A stretch of 64,000 nt of DNA, taken from the NCBI GenBank assembly GCA_036245805.1, contig BTRK01000001.1:24683087-24747086 (forward strand), read 5' to 3'. Below are positions 39,901-49,800 of this stretch, one piece after another (positions within the stretch are counted from its first letter, which is position 1; each line of letters opens with the position of its first letter). This DNA comes from Pristionchus mayeri. Taxonomy: Eukaryota; Nematoda; Chromadorea; Rhabditida; Neodiplogasteridae. Both the position numbers and the translations under genes were made by a program. A model generated the notes under the pieces. That model was given only the letters and a program-made list of their open reading frames with translations, was not told the DNA's origin and made no database searches.

Positions 39901-42900
39901 TGTGAGTCATGCCCGAGGCATACGCAGAAAAATTTGAAGTTGCTGCGCGACCGCACATTTGCTGCAGCCTTGCTGCAAAATCGAGGTAGGAAATTCAGAT
40001 CTCGGCTCCTATAAATTCGTTCAAGGCATCAAAATGATCGCCATCATGAACCCAGATGATCCTGAGAACATGAAAACAATATCTCGAAATTTACCCACAG
40101 GACATGAATAAATCACTTTTTTTCATGACCATTTTTTGGACAACCATAACTTTATGGGAAATGTAGGTAAAAATCTGGTTTTTGCATAGGAATGCTCAAA
40201 ATGTATTGAAGGATTGACGGTCCACTTTTTAAAGCGCTTGGATATCTCTCCTGCCCGTGGCGTGCGTTCTTTGGAGGTATAATCGTGCGGGAAACACCCT
40301 GTTTACGCACTCTCGTCGTTTTTTGTTTCCCGACTCTTGTATACGCCCGAAAAACGCACACCACGGGCAGGAGAGATATCCAAGCGCTTGAAAAAGTGGA
40401 GCGAGCGTCAGTCCTTCAATACATTTTGAACATTCCTGTGCAAAAACCAGATTTTTACCTAACTTTCCCATAAAGTTATGGTTGTCCAAAAAATGAAAAA
40501 AAAAAAAAAAAAAAGTGATTTATTCATGCCCTGTGGGTAAATTTCGAGATATTGTTTTCATATTCTCAGGATCATCTGGGTTCATGGTGCCGATCATTTT
40601 GATGCCTTGAACGAATTTATAGCTGGACAAGGAGCCGAGATCTGAATTTCCGATCTCTATTTTGCAGCAATGCTGCAGCAAATGTGCGGTCGCTCGGCAA
40701 CCTCAAAAAAATTTTCTGGGTAGACCTCGGGCATGACTCCTTCGGAAAGTTTGGACAGCATAAAAAAATCCATGTAAGAATAATGCCGTTTTGAAAAAGT
40801 ACATTTTGATTGCGTCATCACTACGCAATGACTAGGCTATTGCATCATACCACAATATCAAAAAGAAAAATCTCCGCTAAATTCGGTGCATAACGTCCCA
40901 GCCTCAGAATTAAATATTTCCTGAGCAAAAAGTTCAAACCCATTCCAAAAGTGTCCGGTGACTTATGGGCGCGACTGTACGTTGGTTCAAATTGAATAGA
41001 TGACATTAACAGAACTGCTGTCATACGTAGAGCGTTTTTTTGTTACACATACATCTTTGGAAAGAAACACTAATATTACTAGTATAATCATTTACATTTT
41101 TTTAATGTTATGAAAACTTAGATTTACATTTTTTTGAACATGCTAAAGAATCGAAACTTGAATCCCCTCAGAAGGTCACAACTTTTAACAATCGTAACCA
41201 CATCGATTTATAAGCTCTCCTATGTTCAACGTTTTTTCAAGTCATGAAATATTCAACAATTCAACAACTCAACAAAGTAATTCAACAAAGTAAAATACGC
41301 AAGATAGCATCCTAAATCAAATTATTTAAGACGTTCAAATTTATTATTTTCCACTCAGAAGTGTCTAGAGTGAGTGTAGAAATTCGAACAACAACGGAAT
41401 CTTTAGCTTGCATCGTGGAACCTGCTTTTTTTCCGCCTACATCAAACAACTTGAAAACATGACGTTTTATCGTTTTGGTCCACTATATAGATATTTTTTC
41501 GTATAGCTTGCTGTGAGCTCACTTCACTTTTCACGATTCACGATTTCACTTTTTAACTTCACGGTAGCACCATTCTAAGCTTAGATATGATCAAAAACAA
41601 AATTTTGTAAAAATTCAGCAATTCCCCCCCCCCCCCCCCCCCCCCCTGCTTAGTAAATCGACATCCCAGGGAACGAAATATGAAAAAATGCAGCGAGAAC
41701 ATAGTAGAGTTAGCAATACTTGTGGTTAATAGCAGGACTCGGAAAACCTATTACTCCCCCCATGTAGAAGAAAGAATTTATTACAACATAGATTAGAGAA
41801 AACAAGTACTTCCGCATTATTTACTTGAAATTGTCATCATAATAAACCATAATATATCAATTGGAAGAAATGTGGAAACCGAAGCGTAGATTCCAATCGT
41901 GATTCAAAGCAACCCTTTTCCGATGACAACGAATCACCCCAAAAACAAGAAGAGAAATTGGCAAGCTAAAATTTAGCGCCCAGGAAGGAGCAAGACTTTA
42001 GCAACAACCGAATAATATGACATAAATGCTGAATCGTATTCATGTCAAATTTGTAAATTCTTGTTGGGGATGAATAGTTGTATGGCAGGTGGTGAAGTAC
42101 GCGATGCCCTCGACCATGTGTCTCAATCGTCCTCTCATCACCATTCTCGACTACGTGAGTGAGAAGCATGGAAAGGACTTCCACGAGAACATGTGCTCGA
42201 GGATACACTACTATCTGGAGAAGGAATTGAATACTCTCTCGCGTCAGTCTGCTATTCCAATTCTTAGATATTTTTTTACTTACTTTGCGATGAATCCAAC
42301 AGTCTTTTTATTTTTATTTTACATAAACAATGCCAATGTAACTAGGTCATTCTTGTTTTTCAACATAAGAAGGTTTTCGTGCCATGAATTGCCTTGATAT
42401 GTTTGTAGAGATGCTTCTCTCCGACAAGGAGGCAGCCTCTGCCCTCACTTCTCGTGTTCCTCTCTCGATGGACTTCCATCGACTGCTCACTTCTGGCTTC
42501 TCCTTCACCAACGAGCCCTTCTTCCACGAGATGCTAGTCGCCATCTATCGATTCTCCATCACTCAGCATCTATCCAAGGCAAGATATCTTATCTAAAATT
42601 GACGGTGCGACTGTACGTAAAGGGACGACCCTAGGCGGGCAGCACGATGTAACCAGCTGTTTTTTGTTAGAAGTATTCGTAGTGTGCATTTTGTTATTTT
42701 TAAAATGATAAATGGCTTGGGTTGCACTGTGCTCTATGGGCCTTCATTTTTTCCTTCTCCTCTATTCCGGATCCGGATTCCTGCCCATTCTGAAAATGAG
42801 ATGAGGGGAATGTTTATCAATGTCGTCTTCTCTCAGGCGAAGCTGGAGATGCCACCTGAGATGGGTCGATCGATGTACGGAGTACTCGATGAGACGGGAC

Positions 42901-45900
42901 TGCTGCAGTATGGACAAGTGAGTGCCATTCCTCCTCCTCGTTCCATTCCTCCCCTGCAGGTGTTCATCCAGTACTCGGCCAGTATCAGGAATGCATCCGA
43001 TAAACCCATCACTCATCGGGGTAAGCCAAATGTCTGCGAAGCATCTAAATTCAGTTTAATTAAATTATTTCGTTTTAATATTTCCAGTCCGATTAAATGA
43101 TTGTCCTCCCTTTAGGTCCCGTGCTGGTGTCTAAGAACCCTTGCCATGCGCCTGGAGATGCGCGTATCTTCGATGCAGTGTGGCAGCCAGCCCTCTCCCA
43201 TCTATCGGATGTTATCGTGTTCCCCCGATATGGAGAGAGACCTCACGCTGACGAAATGGCCGGTGAGAGGGCGAGAGGATGACCAAATAAATAAGGATCA
43301 CGAACGAAATAAAATAAAATGGCGTTGGTAACTATGTGCGATGGCAGGTTCCGATCTGGACGGAGACGAGTTCTCGGTGGTCTTCGACCCTCTGATGCTA
43401 TTAGCGAGGAACGAGGAAGCGATGGTCTTCCCCAAGACTTCCGCTGCCAACTACAATTTCACCCCCACTGTAAGTGGAGAAGAACGGGAAGGGGGAGGTG
43501 TCTAGAAGGGTTTGAGGCATTATCTTCATTATATCAGTAATTGAGTATTCAATCAATCCATCTCTAGATGGCACTCAATTGCACCCAACAGGGTAGTTGT
43601 GTGTTGCAGACATCGGACATCGCCGACTTCTTCCTCAAGTATCTCCAGTCTGACTCGGTCGGTCTCGTGAGTATCGCCCATCTCCATGCTGCAGACAAGA
43701 AAGGACTATTCAAGTGAGTCGCCCCTCCCCTCCTCTATTGAATTCCCTGCAACTCTCCTTCCTCATTTGTCTCCTTCAGTTCCGCTTGCGAGTCCCTTGC
43801 CCGTAAGTGTTCCATCGCCGTCGATTTCCCCAAGAGTGGCGAGCCAGCAGAACCAGTGGAACAGTGAGTGAAGGGAATCTACCATCCACATTTATTACCA
43901 CCCTTCTCTCAGGAATGAACAAGTGGACGCAGTGCCTGATTTCGCCGAAAATAAAAACAAGAAGTCATACAGAAGCACGAGACTGAACGGGAGACTGTTC
44001 AGGTAGGAGGGAGTGAACTCGTAGTGTTTATTCACCGGAAGAAAGAGGAGAGAGAAAAAGAAGGGAATGCTAGTACACGCCAGACTTGTTGATCCGCACG
44101 TCAATGAAACAGTAGAGGAGGAGGGAAAGAGTGATGAGCGCTCCGAGACACACCTGCAGAGGGAGAGGGAGAGGGAGTGAAAGGGGAGGGAGAGGGGGTG
44201 AATGGAACTATTCCTGCAGAGCTCATGCCAAAATTGTAAAAGAGTGATGAATACCGAGCAAAGTGAGCCATCCCCCGCGCATCCTCCAGCCATTCCCTTC
44301 CATGCAAGACGATTTGAATTGGAAGGAGGAGACCTGAAAAGAAGAATATGAAGATGGGAAGACAGAAGGACGAGGACAATGAAGGGGGTAATAAATGATG
44401 ACATAAATGAGTATGACTGGATGAGTAGTCACGAGCAAGACCCGAAGGAAGACCCGAAGGAAACTAAGATAGGGTTGAGAACTTGTATTTTTCCAGACGG
44501 AATAATGTCACATGGTTAATTATGAGAATGTTTTACCTATCTCGGTAGTTGTTTGTAGTGTGAGTGCAAGAAGAGTGAGTAGGAACGAGTGAATTTCCAA
44601 TGGAAGGGGAAGAGGAGAGGGACTGATATTGAGTGGAAGGAGAGACCGGAGGATCGACTAGACGAGCTGTCGATTGCACTACCATCTCCTCGTCTATCTC
44701 GATCGATATTCGATCTGAGACAAGGGAAGGCTGAAGAGGGATGCTATTATTGAATGGAAAGGGATGTTTACCCTGGGAATGGAGGAAAAGGGAAGATCAG
44801 GCATAGGATCGTCCGAGGAGGGAAGAGACGGAAGGGAACTCTTGAAGGAATGAGAGGGCAGGGAGGTTGAGTACTATGGAGAGGGCACATATGGGGAAGA
44901 TGAGTCGAGTTATGCCTTCTTCCCTCTCTTGCCGAGTTGAGTATGAAGGAGTCCGAAGAAGGAGAGGAAAGGGAAATGGGGGATAAACAAGGGAAGGGAT
45001 ACGTGGTCGCTGATTCCGTCCATTGTTTATCTCTAGTGGTTAGCTGCCAATGCTGATGACCCATAAATATTTTGTATTCCTTTCATGTTCTTTGTGATTG
45101 ATTGCGTGTGGTGGGTGTATAGATGATGCATTCCAGACGAGTGAGGCGGATCGAGGAAGTGATGGAATTGTGTGAACGATCCCAATCGATATTCAGTGAT
45201 AATTACGATAAGGTATACACCATAATGTCTTTCTTGTCCATAAATGGGAAGTGCAGGTGCTGTATCGCCCCTTGGATAAGGGGAGCAGAGAGTGGAGGGA
45301 GGCGAGGGGACTGAGGGATGGATACACTGCCGAGATGCAGCAGTTGATGGACGAGTATGGCATCAACAGCGAGGCTGCCATCGTGGCTGGTGAGGGGAGG
45401 GGAGGGAGGAGAAGGGGAGGAGGAATGACCGATTGAAGGGAAGCTGGTCAATCCGAAGAGATTGGCTAATATGGAGAAAGACGATTACTCATTCTACAAC
45501 ACGGACAAGATGGTGGAGTTGCGGTACCAGAAGATGTGGAGCAAGTACAGGAGTGCATTCCTGGAGGTGCACCCGTGTTACTCCCTGCGAGGACTATTGA
45601 GTGATTTGAAGGAATTTGGAGACGAGGAGAAATTGTACGTGACAGATCACGAGGGGAGAGAAGTACTCAAGACGGATTCGGCCATGAGAGAGAAGGTAAC
45701 TAGTTAGAGGAAGAGATGATAGTCATTCATGCAATTCAGGCGAGATTATGGTACATACTAGCGTATATCGATGACGAAAGTACGAAAGATGAGGTGGGTG
45801 GAGAGAAGAGAGAAGGAGTGAGGATTGATTATTCAGATCAAAGTTTCGACGAAGCCTTGCAAGAGTTTCGCGTGGATTGTGTGGGATGTACTGGCGGAAT

Positions 45901-47670
45901 TGAAGAGGAGAGAGGTAGGGAATAGATTGATGCAGCCAGTCATCGAACTTGTTTAAAGTTACATTCCCAGTGGTTGTTAACAATGCCCATATAACTAGTG
46001 TGGTTTCAGTTGATGAATAATCGTGGGATGGGGCCAATTCTGGAAACAACCCCTCCGATGGCAAAGATTCTCACGGAGGAAATGAGGTTAGAGAAGCGAA
46101 AGATGACGATCATCGGGCAATCTCGACTTTTCCTATTCCAGGAAGTTCCTGAATGAGAAGTCGATCGAGTTTGTCGATTTCTCGATCGCTGCCAAGAGGG
46201 AAGACGAAGTGATCGAGAGGTGCACATCATCAACTAATCATTCCGCCCTTTTTAATCCTGGTTCATGCCACCATCTACGCGATACAAAAAAGCTAGACAA
46301 TTTGGATATCTTTCTCTAACTCCGTCCTCTCCCTCAGATATGCATCCACTTACGGGGACGTGGTGTTGGAGATGCTCTTCATCTTGGATCGATGGGTGAA
46401 GAAGGACGTCCTCTACGATCGAACGCCCCTTCGACTGACTCATCTGGCCAGATTGTTCATCCACTTCTGTCTGGGGACAGTGCACACTCACGGGAAGGTG
46501 GTCCTCCCACTGGAGATGATCGTCGTCTTCCCACTCAAGGTGAGCAGAGAAGAGCTAGACCCAGTGGATGGTGTGTAGTTGAGAGAGATTTGATACCATG
46601 GTTATTGTGAATTGGCACAATTGAAGATATTCTGGTAAGGAACTGACCTCTTTCAGCTGAAGTGGCAGGAGGATCCTTCGATACCCCAGGGCGACTATTC
46701 TACATCGATTTCTGAACCAGGCCATGTCATCCTCCTCTTCCTCTCCTATCTGGCGAGGTACGGTAGTGTTATTCAATAGTAATAGATTGGAGTGCTCAGC
46801 TATGCCTTCCTCTCGGTGCCGCACATCAATCTGTCGATGAGAGACGGTTCTCCCTACTCAGAGCCAGTCCTCCATCGACCTTCCTTCTGGAAACCACTCT
46901 CACACGTATCTACCTCTCTATCCTTTCCAACTGTTTATCAATTATTAAATCTGATATGTTTTGAATTCTCAATAATCATGCAGAATATTGGAACATTGTA
47001 TTCTATTCTGAAAACTCTTTTCTGTCATCCTCATATGAGTGAATGCTTTCCGTCTTTCCAGATGGCCTTCAAGACCATCCATCATATCTCCCTCAGTGGT
47101 CGATTCTCGTCGTTGACAATCAACGAGGATGACGGTGTGAGTGAATTACTGATCGTAGTTGTGAGAGTGGGAGAAGATGGAATTGTGGGATGATGTTGTG
47201 TTTATCAGAATGATCTGTGGGCTGAGTCGTACGATCCCATCATCGTCTCTCCCGATGTCTTCAAGGAAAACAAGTTTGGAGACAGCAAACTAGCTGCCAA
47301 TAGGAAATCTGAGGAGTTGATGATAGACACACTCAAGGTACATAACGGAGATTCTTTTTAGGAAAAGATTTCTCCCTTTTTCATTATATTCCTTGACGAC
47401 TCATTTCAGAGATGGACTGGAGTGACGACTATTCTGCCCCGAGAAGTGAAGAAGAATCGAGACACTTACGTCACCATGGCTGGAACTGCATCGGCCAGGT
47501 ATCGTAGAGTGCGAGAAGGAGGGTTACGATGCATTGGGCGAGTATCGATTAGAACGCGCTCGTTTTTGAGGATGCGCCTGACTCGTCTGCTCCAATTGGA
47601 TCCCGAGCAGTTGAGGACGGCAGTGAGATTCGATCAGCCTCCCTCAGTACTGTGGGATGAATCACTGTAG
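22882..47670 (+). CDS. Cellular RNA-dependent RNA polymerase, EGO-1/RRF type (about 1648 aa)
   Basis: Makes secondary small RNAs in RNAi. Exons: 22882-22995, 23063-23127, 23461-23572, 23627-23733, 23780-23905, 33512-33657, 33747-33842, 33884-34083, 34241-34312, 34402-34485, 34528-34581, 34622-34717, 34766-34876, 36067-36138, 36286-36408, 36485-36638, 36740-36840, 36936-37012, 37062-37143, 37193-37253, 37331-37449, 37507-37641, 42089-42242, 42409-42578, 42837-42917, 42960-43020, 43116-43262, 43348-43469, 43610-43713, 43780-43863, 43913-44002, 45137-45212, 45257-45389, 45439-45695, 45740-45793, 45837-45914, 46010-46086, 46142-46219, 46338-46539, 46657-46757, 46800-46905, 47062-47136, 47209-47337, 47410-47670. 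All phases agree. Seen: [73 protein letters not shown] (catalytic DLDGD at 976-980), [11 protein letters not shown]. Length fits EGO-1/RRF-1 (about 1630). The ATG at 22882 is the first in frame after a CCCAG acceptor at 22784; a longer N-terminus (from about 22666) is possible. Early exons were linked by phase only. The 34084 and 42579 donors are GC. Confidence 0.9.
24309..24371. repeat. 21-bp tandem repeat, three copies
   Basis: Three consecutive near-identical 21-base units (ATTATGGtGATAGAATACCCt) lie in the large RdRP intron. The first unit has C for T and the last ends in A. Confidence 0.85.
24727..25300. repeat. Inverted repeat with tRNA T-arm-like module
   Basis: Two 209-base arms (24727-24935 and 25092-25300) are near-perfect reverse complements around a 156-base spacer. 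Each arm contains GGGGTTCGACGCCCC (24899-24913 on plus), a 4-bp stem closing the 7-base loop TTCGACG typical of a tRNA T-arm, and a B-box-like GGTTCGAnnCC. A full cloverleaf or A box was not convincing. It is a foldback element in the RdRP intron without protein-coding capacity. Confidence 0.85.
25301..26688. other. RdRP intron, degenerate repeat sequence
   Basis: AT-rich intron sequence. Fragments such as GATTGCGTCATCACTACGCA near 25385 recur in the palindromic elements at 30800, 33090 and 40810, so this part is probably built from decayed copies of the same family. No gene was seen. Confidence 0.5.
26689..26732. repeat. (AT)n microsatellite at element boundary
   Basis: Twenty-two AT units directly abut the left end of the outer foldback element. 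A matching AT tract (30278-30297) abuts its right end, so the element sits in what was probably one AT microsatellite. Confidence 0.9.
26733..30277. mobile_element. Outer foldback (palindromic) element, interrupted
   Basis: The ends are CACATGTATCATGAGTCAG at the left and CTGACTCGTGATACCTGTG at the right, inverted copies of each other. The left arm runs 26733 to about 27615 and the right arm about 27755-28368 plus 30026-30277. The right arm is split by a younger inserted element at 28369-30021. The central loop is roughly 27616-27754. Open frames on the two strands (27315-27572 and 27792-28049) mirror each other and are a by-product of the palindrome, not genes. No transposase was seen, so it is non-autonomous. 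Confidence 0.88.
28369..30021. mobile_element. Inner foldback element (1.65 kb) with TTCA target duplication
   Basis: Ends are CACAGGTATCACGAGTCAG and the inverted ATGATACCTGTG. It is flanked by TTCA at 28365-28368 and 30022-30025. Arms of about 800 bases mirror each other around about 29195 with a short loop (roughly 29171-29210). Its outer 250 bases are about as similar to the outer element's ends as two family members would be, so a relative inserted into its own kind. No protein is encoded. Confidence 0.88.
30278..30297. repeat. (AT)n microsatellite, right flank
   Basis: A short AT tract directly after the outer foldback element, the counterpart of the tract at 26689-26732. Confidence 0.85.
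30298..30951. repeat. Half copy of palindromic repeat family
   Basis: Contains CGCGGGCAGGAAAGATATCCAA, TACATTTTGAACAT, CATATTCTCAGGATC and GATTGCGTCATCACTAC in the same order as 32640-33110 and 40360-40830. It is therefore one arm of the family that forms the large element at 38181-40977. No coding content. Confidence 0.7.
30952..30983. repeat. (AT)n microsatellite
   Basis: About sixteen AT units between the repeat arm and the retroelement fragment. Confidence 0.9.
31081..32439 (-). pseudogene. Broken non-LTR retrotransposon reverse transcriptase
   Basis: Read on the minus strand: about 32439-32150 encodes [17 protein letters not shown] and [16 protein letters not shown], the start of a LINE-type reverse transcriptase. 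Then a frame change and [16 protein letters not shown] at about 32080-32030. An in-frame stop follows EVLEH near 32010. Next comes an open stretch (31955-31338) with [18 protein letters not shown], the catalytic YADDIK and later [11 protein letters not shown] further frame shift near 31340 leads into [13 protein letters not shown]. No endonuclease domain or intact frame was seen, so this is a dead Jockey/CR1-like fragment lying antisense in the RdRP intron. Confidence 0.85.
32440..33290. repeat. Palindromic repeat family copy
   Basis: A partial hairpin: CGCCGCGGGCAGGAAAGATATCC occurs at 32452 and again at 32660 around a short inverted core (GTGTTTTTCCGAGGTG and its complement). It continues as a direct copy of 30380-30890 to about 33250. 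Together with 30298-30951 it brackets the dead reverse transcriptase. Confidence 0.65.
35042..35776 (-). CDS. spcs3: Signal peptidase complex subunit 3, SPC22/23 (183 aa)
   Basis: Non-catalytic subunit of the ER signal peptidase, single-pass with a lumenal domain. Exons 35776-35634, 35589-35505, 35458-35393, 35342-35227 and 35183-35042 join in phase. Seen: an N-terminal basic stretch, then a membrane segment at about 9-31 ([19 protein letters not shown]). It continues with [30 protein letters not shown] and [11 protein letters not shown], and ends with [18 protein letters not shown]. The NWNVKQLF...NQVVxWD...NVVPNAG order is diagnostic, and length matches the human protein (180). The gene lies wholly within, and antisense to, one RdRP intron (34877-36066). 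Acceptor of the last exon is TTGAG. Confidence 0.95.
38181..40977. mobile_element. TA-flanked inverted-repeat element with nested insertions
   Basis: The left end CAGTCTCGCGCATAAGTCAC and right end GTGACTTATGGGCGCGACTG are inverted copies, each preceded or followed by TA (38179-38180, 40978-40979), as in Tc1/mariner-type targets. About 250 bases of each end match. The right two-thirds contains its own palindrome centred near 40313. The left part is interrupted by the element at 38488-39547 and apparently by further sequence to about 39835. No transposase frame was seen. Confidence 0.85.
38488..39547. mobile_element. 1.06-kb TA-flanked palindrome nested in larger element
   Basis: Ends are CGTTTTTTGACATGTCGATA and its reverse complement, flanked by TA at 38486-38487 and 39548-39549. 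Positions pair with a constant sum of 78035, so the arms (nearly 500 bases each) mirror exactly around about 39017, with a diverged centre of GCGAGAGAG repeats. Mirror-image frames at 38939-39127 and 38908-39096 are artefacts of this symmetry. It is non-coding. Confidence 0.9.
41624..41646. repeat. Poly-C run of 23
   Basis: An uninterrupted run of C in the RdRP intron. Its exact length may be unreliable in an assembly. Confidence 0.9.
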
Positions 47671-48056
47671 GGAGGGAGTACTGTGGATGGCAGAAGGTAC
47701 GCGCAATCGGGAACTGCAGTTTTACATCGTTTTATTTTTTGTTTGTAAGTATTTGAGCTCTACATGTGATGTGTCTTTCAAATAATTAGTAGATTTGGAT
47801 TGTACGATAGCTAGATATTAATTTATAACCACGAGTTTGAAAGAGATGTGCATGATCTCTGTGTTAAATAATTGTATCTCGTATCCACGTCGTGTTTGTT
47901 ATTTACTTCCCTGTTGAATTTAATTCATTATCTTCAAGATAAAAAATTCAATTTTCGTCTCAAGTGCTAGTTACCTCAAGTGTTTGCTACACTGTGATAT
48001 CTGAAAAATATTTGCTGTGTAAGCAAATTTTGACGATTTGTGATATCCCCGCAGTG
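47671..48056. other. Intergenic, AT-rich
   Basis: 386 bases between the RdRP stop and the next start. The sequence CCCCGCAG, 2 bases before the next ATG (48057), looks like a splice or trans-splice acceptor. A short spacer on one strand allows co-transcription. Confidence 0.5.
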
Positions 48057-49800
48057 ATGGCTCGAACGCGTATAGTGGAGAAGAAGAATAGGATAGGATC
48101 GAATGCTCCTCTGCCAGGAGGAGGAGGAGACAAGAATGGGGATGAACTACTGGATCAGGAGGTGCACAAGGCCATCCAGAGAGAACTCGGACTGCTCAAG
48201 AAGCAATTGACACTCGAAGTGAGTCTTTCCCGATCTACGTACTATTTTGATAGCTCATCTTTCGGAATCAACACAAACTTTCATCTCTCGTGAAATAGCT
48301 TAAATTAATTGAGTAGGAATTAATTACGAATTACGACTATGACAAATAAGTGGGATATATCAAATGGGAAAGTGGTTTGTTCTCTTATTCTGCGGAGATT
48401 AATTGTTTTTTTCTCTCTCGAAATTGACTAGAAGCCAATAAATAAAATATTTTCTTTCAGCCGATCCAGGATAACACGGAGAAGCAAGTGAGACTGGTGA
48501 TCGCCATTCTGAGAATGAACATCTCCGCTCTTCGGGGAACAATCATCCATGACTCGGTGAGGAGAAAATCTGTAAACATGCTGTATCTAATGTTCACTAG
48601 CTGATGTAATCATGAGAGGAGTGTCTTGTGCAGGGTCCAGCAGTGGCAGCAGAGAGGAAGGCAGCCGTAGATCGACTGGTGCAGATTACCAATGCATTCG
48701 ATACGGTATGAAGGAGGAAGGGGAGAGATAGAGGATGAGGGAGGGGATAATGAAGAAGTGTGGTCGAATCTCTAAGATGCTTACTCAATTGATTGCAGAA
48801 GAAGCACACGCCGGAGTCGATCAACGAAGACGCGAGGAATGCACTGAATGAACTATCGGACACTTTTAAGGTGAGCGAGGAGAGGGAGGGAGAGGGAGTC
48901 TCAGTTTACCACTAGTAAGCTATCATTTTAGGTGTTCGGTCCTTCGTGGATATCCATCCGAGACTCCATCGTCCAGCTGGCATTGGAACAGATTGAGGAT
49001 ATCAAGGTAAGATATTGAGAACTGAGTATATAGGTTAAACTGAATGCTTACTTCATTTTTATACGGATAATATAATAACGTTGGTGCTTCAGGCAAAAGA
49101 CCCGCTGCATAAGGAGAAGGAGGAGTTGGAGAAATTGGAGAAGAGAGCGAGGAAGATCCAGGAGAAGGAACTGACTGAGAGGAAAGAAAGGGAGAAGGCT
49201 GAGAAGGAAAAGAAGAAGAAGAAAAAGAAGAACAAGAAGAATACGACCACTACCAATGATGAACCATACGATGACTTCGGAGATGAGAGAGGTGTGATGG
49301 AGGAAGGAGTTCTCAATCAATTGATACTCGTTACAGTACCCCCTCAACCGGCGTGTGAACATCTCACGTGCAGATGCAGACATGAGCAGGAGGTGAGTGA
49401 GGGGGGGGGGAGGAGTCACTCAAGACTTGGATGTGTTAGAGACACGAACTGCAAGTTGAAAAGACATTGAAAACATTCTGATATTTCCAAGAAAAAATAG
49501 AGTTGGTTCTTGTGTAAAGACCAAAAGACTTTTAAATGTTGACTGAATTCTTTTGGTAGGACCGGACTGTGGATGCATGGTATGGCATTGTATTTGCAGT
49601 CGGAGTACTACTCTCACTCTCTGGCTGATTCTGATGACGTGGCGGACGAATCGACGGATCTTCAATCGCACGACTACTCGAACCGCTCTCGTTCCACTTC
49701 CTCCACCTTCTCATCTGATGATCAGCCAGTGCTCTCCCATGTCATGAGTCCCGAGTACTGGTCTCAGTTCTGCTACTTCTACGACCAGGGATCCAAGTGA
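48057..49800 (+). CDS. Unrecognised Lys-rich coiled-coil protein (310 aa)
   Basis: Not recognised. Exons 48057-48218, 48461-48556, 48634-48705, 48799-48870, 48932-49006, 49093-49291, 49337-49392 and 49600-49800 join in phase from ATG to TGA. N-terminal half: basic start (MARTRIVEKKNRIG), a Gly run, then helical sequence (DELLDQEVHKAIQRELGLLKKQLTLE). Middle: amphipathic helices ending SIVQLALEQIEDIK. Then a very basic coiled segment at about 165-210 (EKEELEKLEKRARK, KEREKAEKEKKKKKK). C-terminus: acidic and Ser-rich (HSLADSDDVADEST), ending MSPEYWSQFCYFYDQG. The splice signals and consistent phases argue it is real. The Lys run could be a nuclear or nucleolar signal (inference). No signal peptide or membrane segment was seen. 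Confidence 0.7.

Larger units (their letters stand above)
37642..42088. other. 4.4-kb RdRP intron filled with elements
   Basis: The intron starts with a GTGAGC donor at 37642 and ends with GGCAG before 42089. Its middle is the nested element at 38181-40977. The flanks (37700-38178 and 40980-42088) are AT-rich with no coding signal. A long C run lies at 41624-41646. Confidence 0.7.

Noticed and set aside
42089..47670. First thought to be a ubiquitin ligase E4 gene
   Set aside because: The motifs [17 protein letters not shown] and [11 protein letters not shown] are those of cellular RNA-dependent RNA polymerases, and the frames continue the upstream exons.
49081..49316. Minus-strand Phe/Ser-rich frame opposite a Lys-rich exon
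   Set aside because: Shadow of the AAG/GAG-rich plus-strand coding exon.
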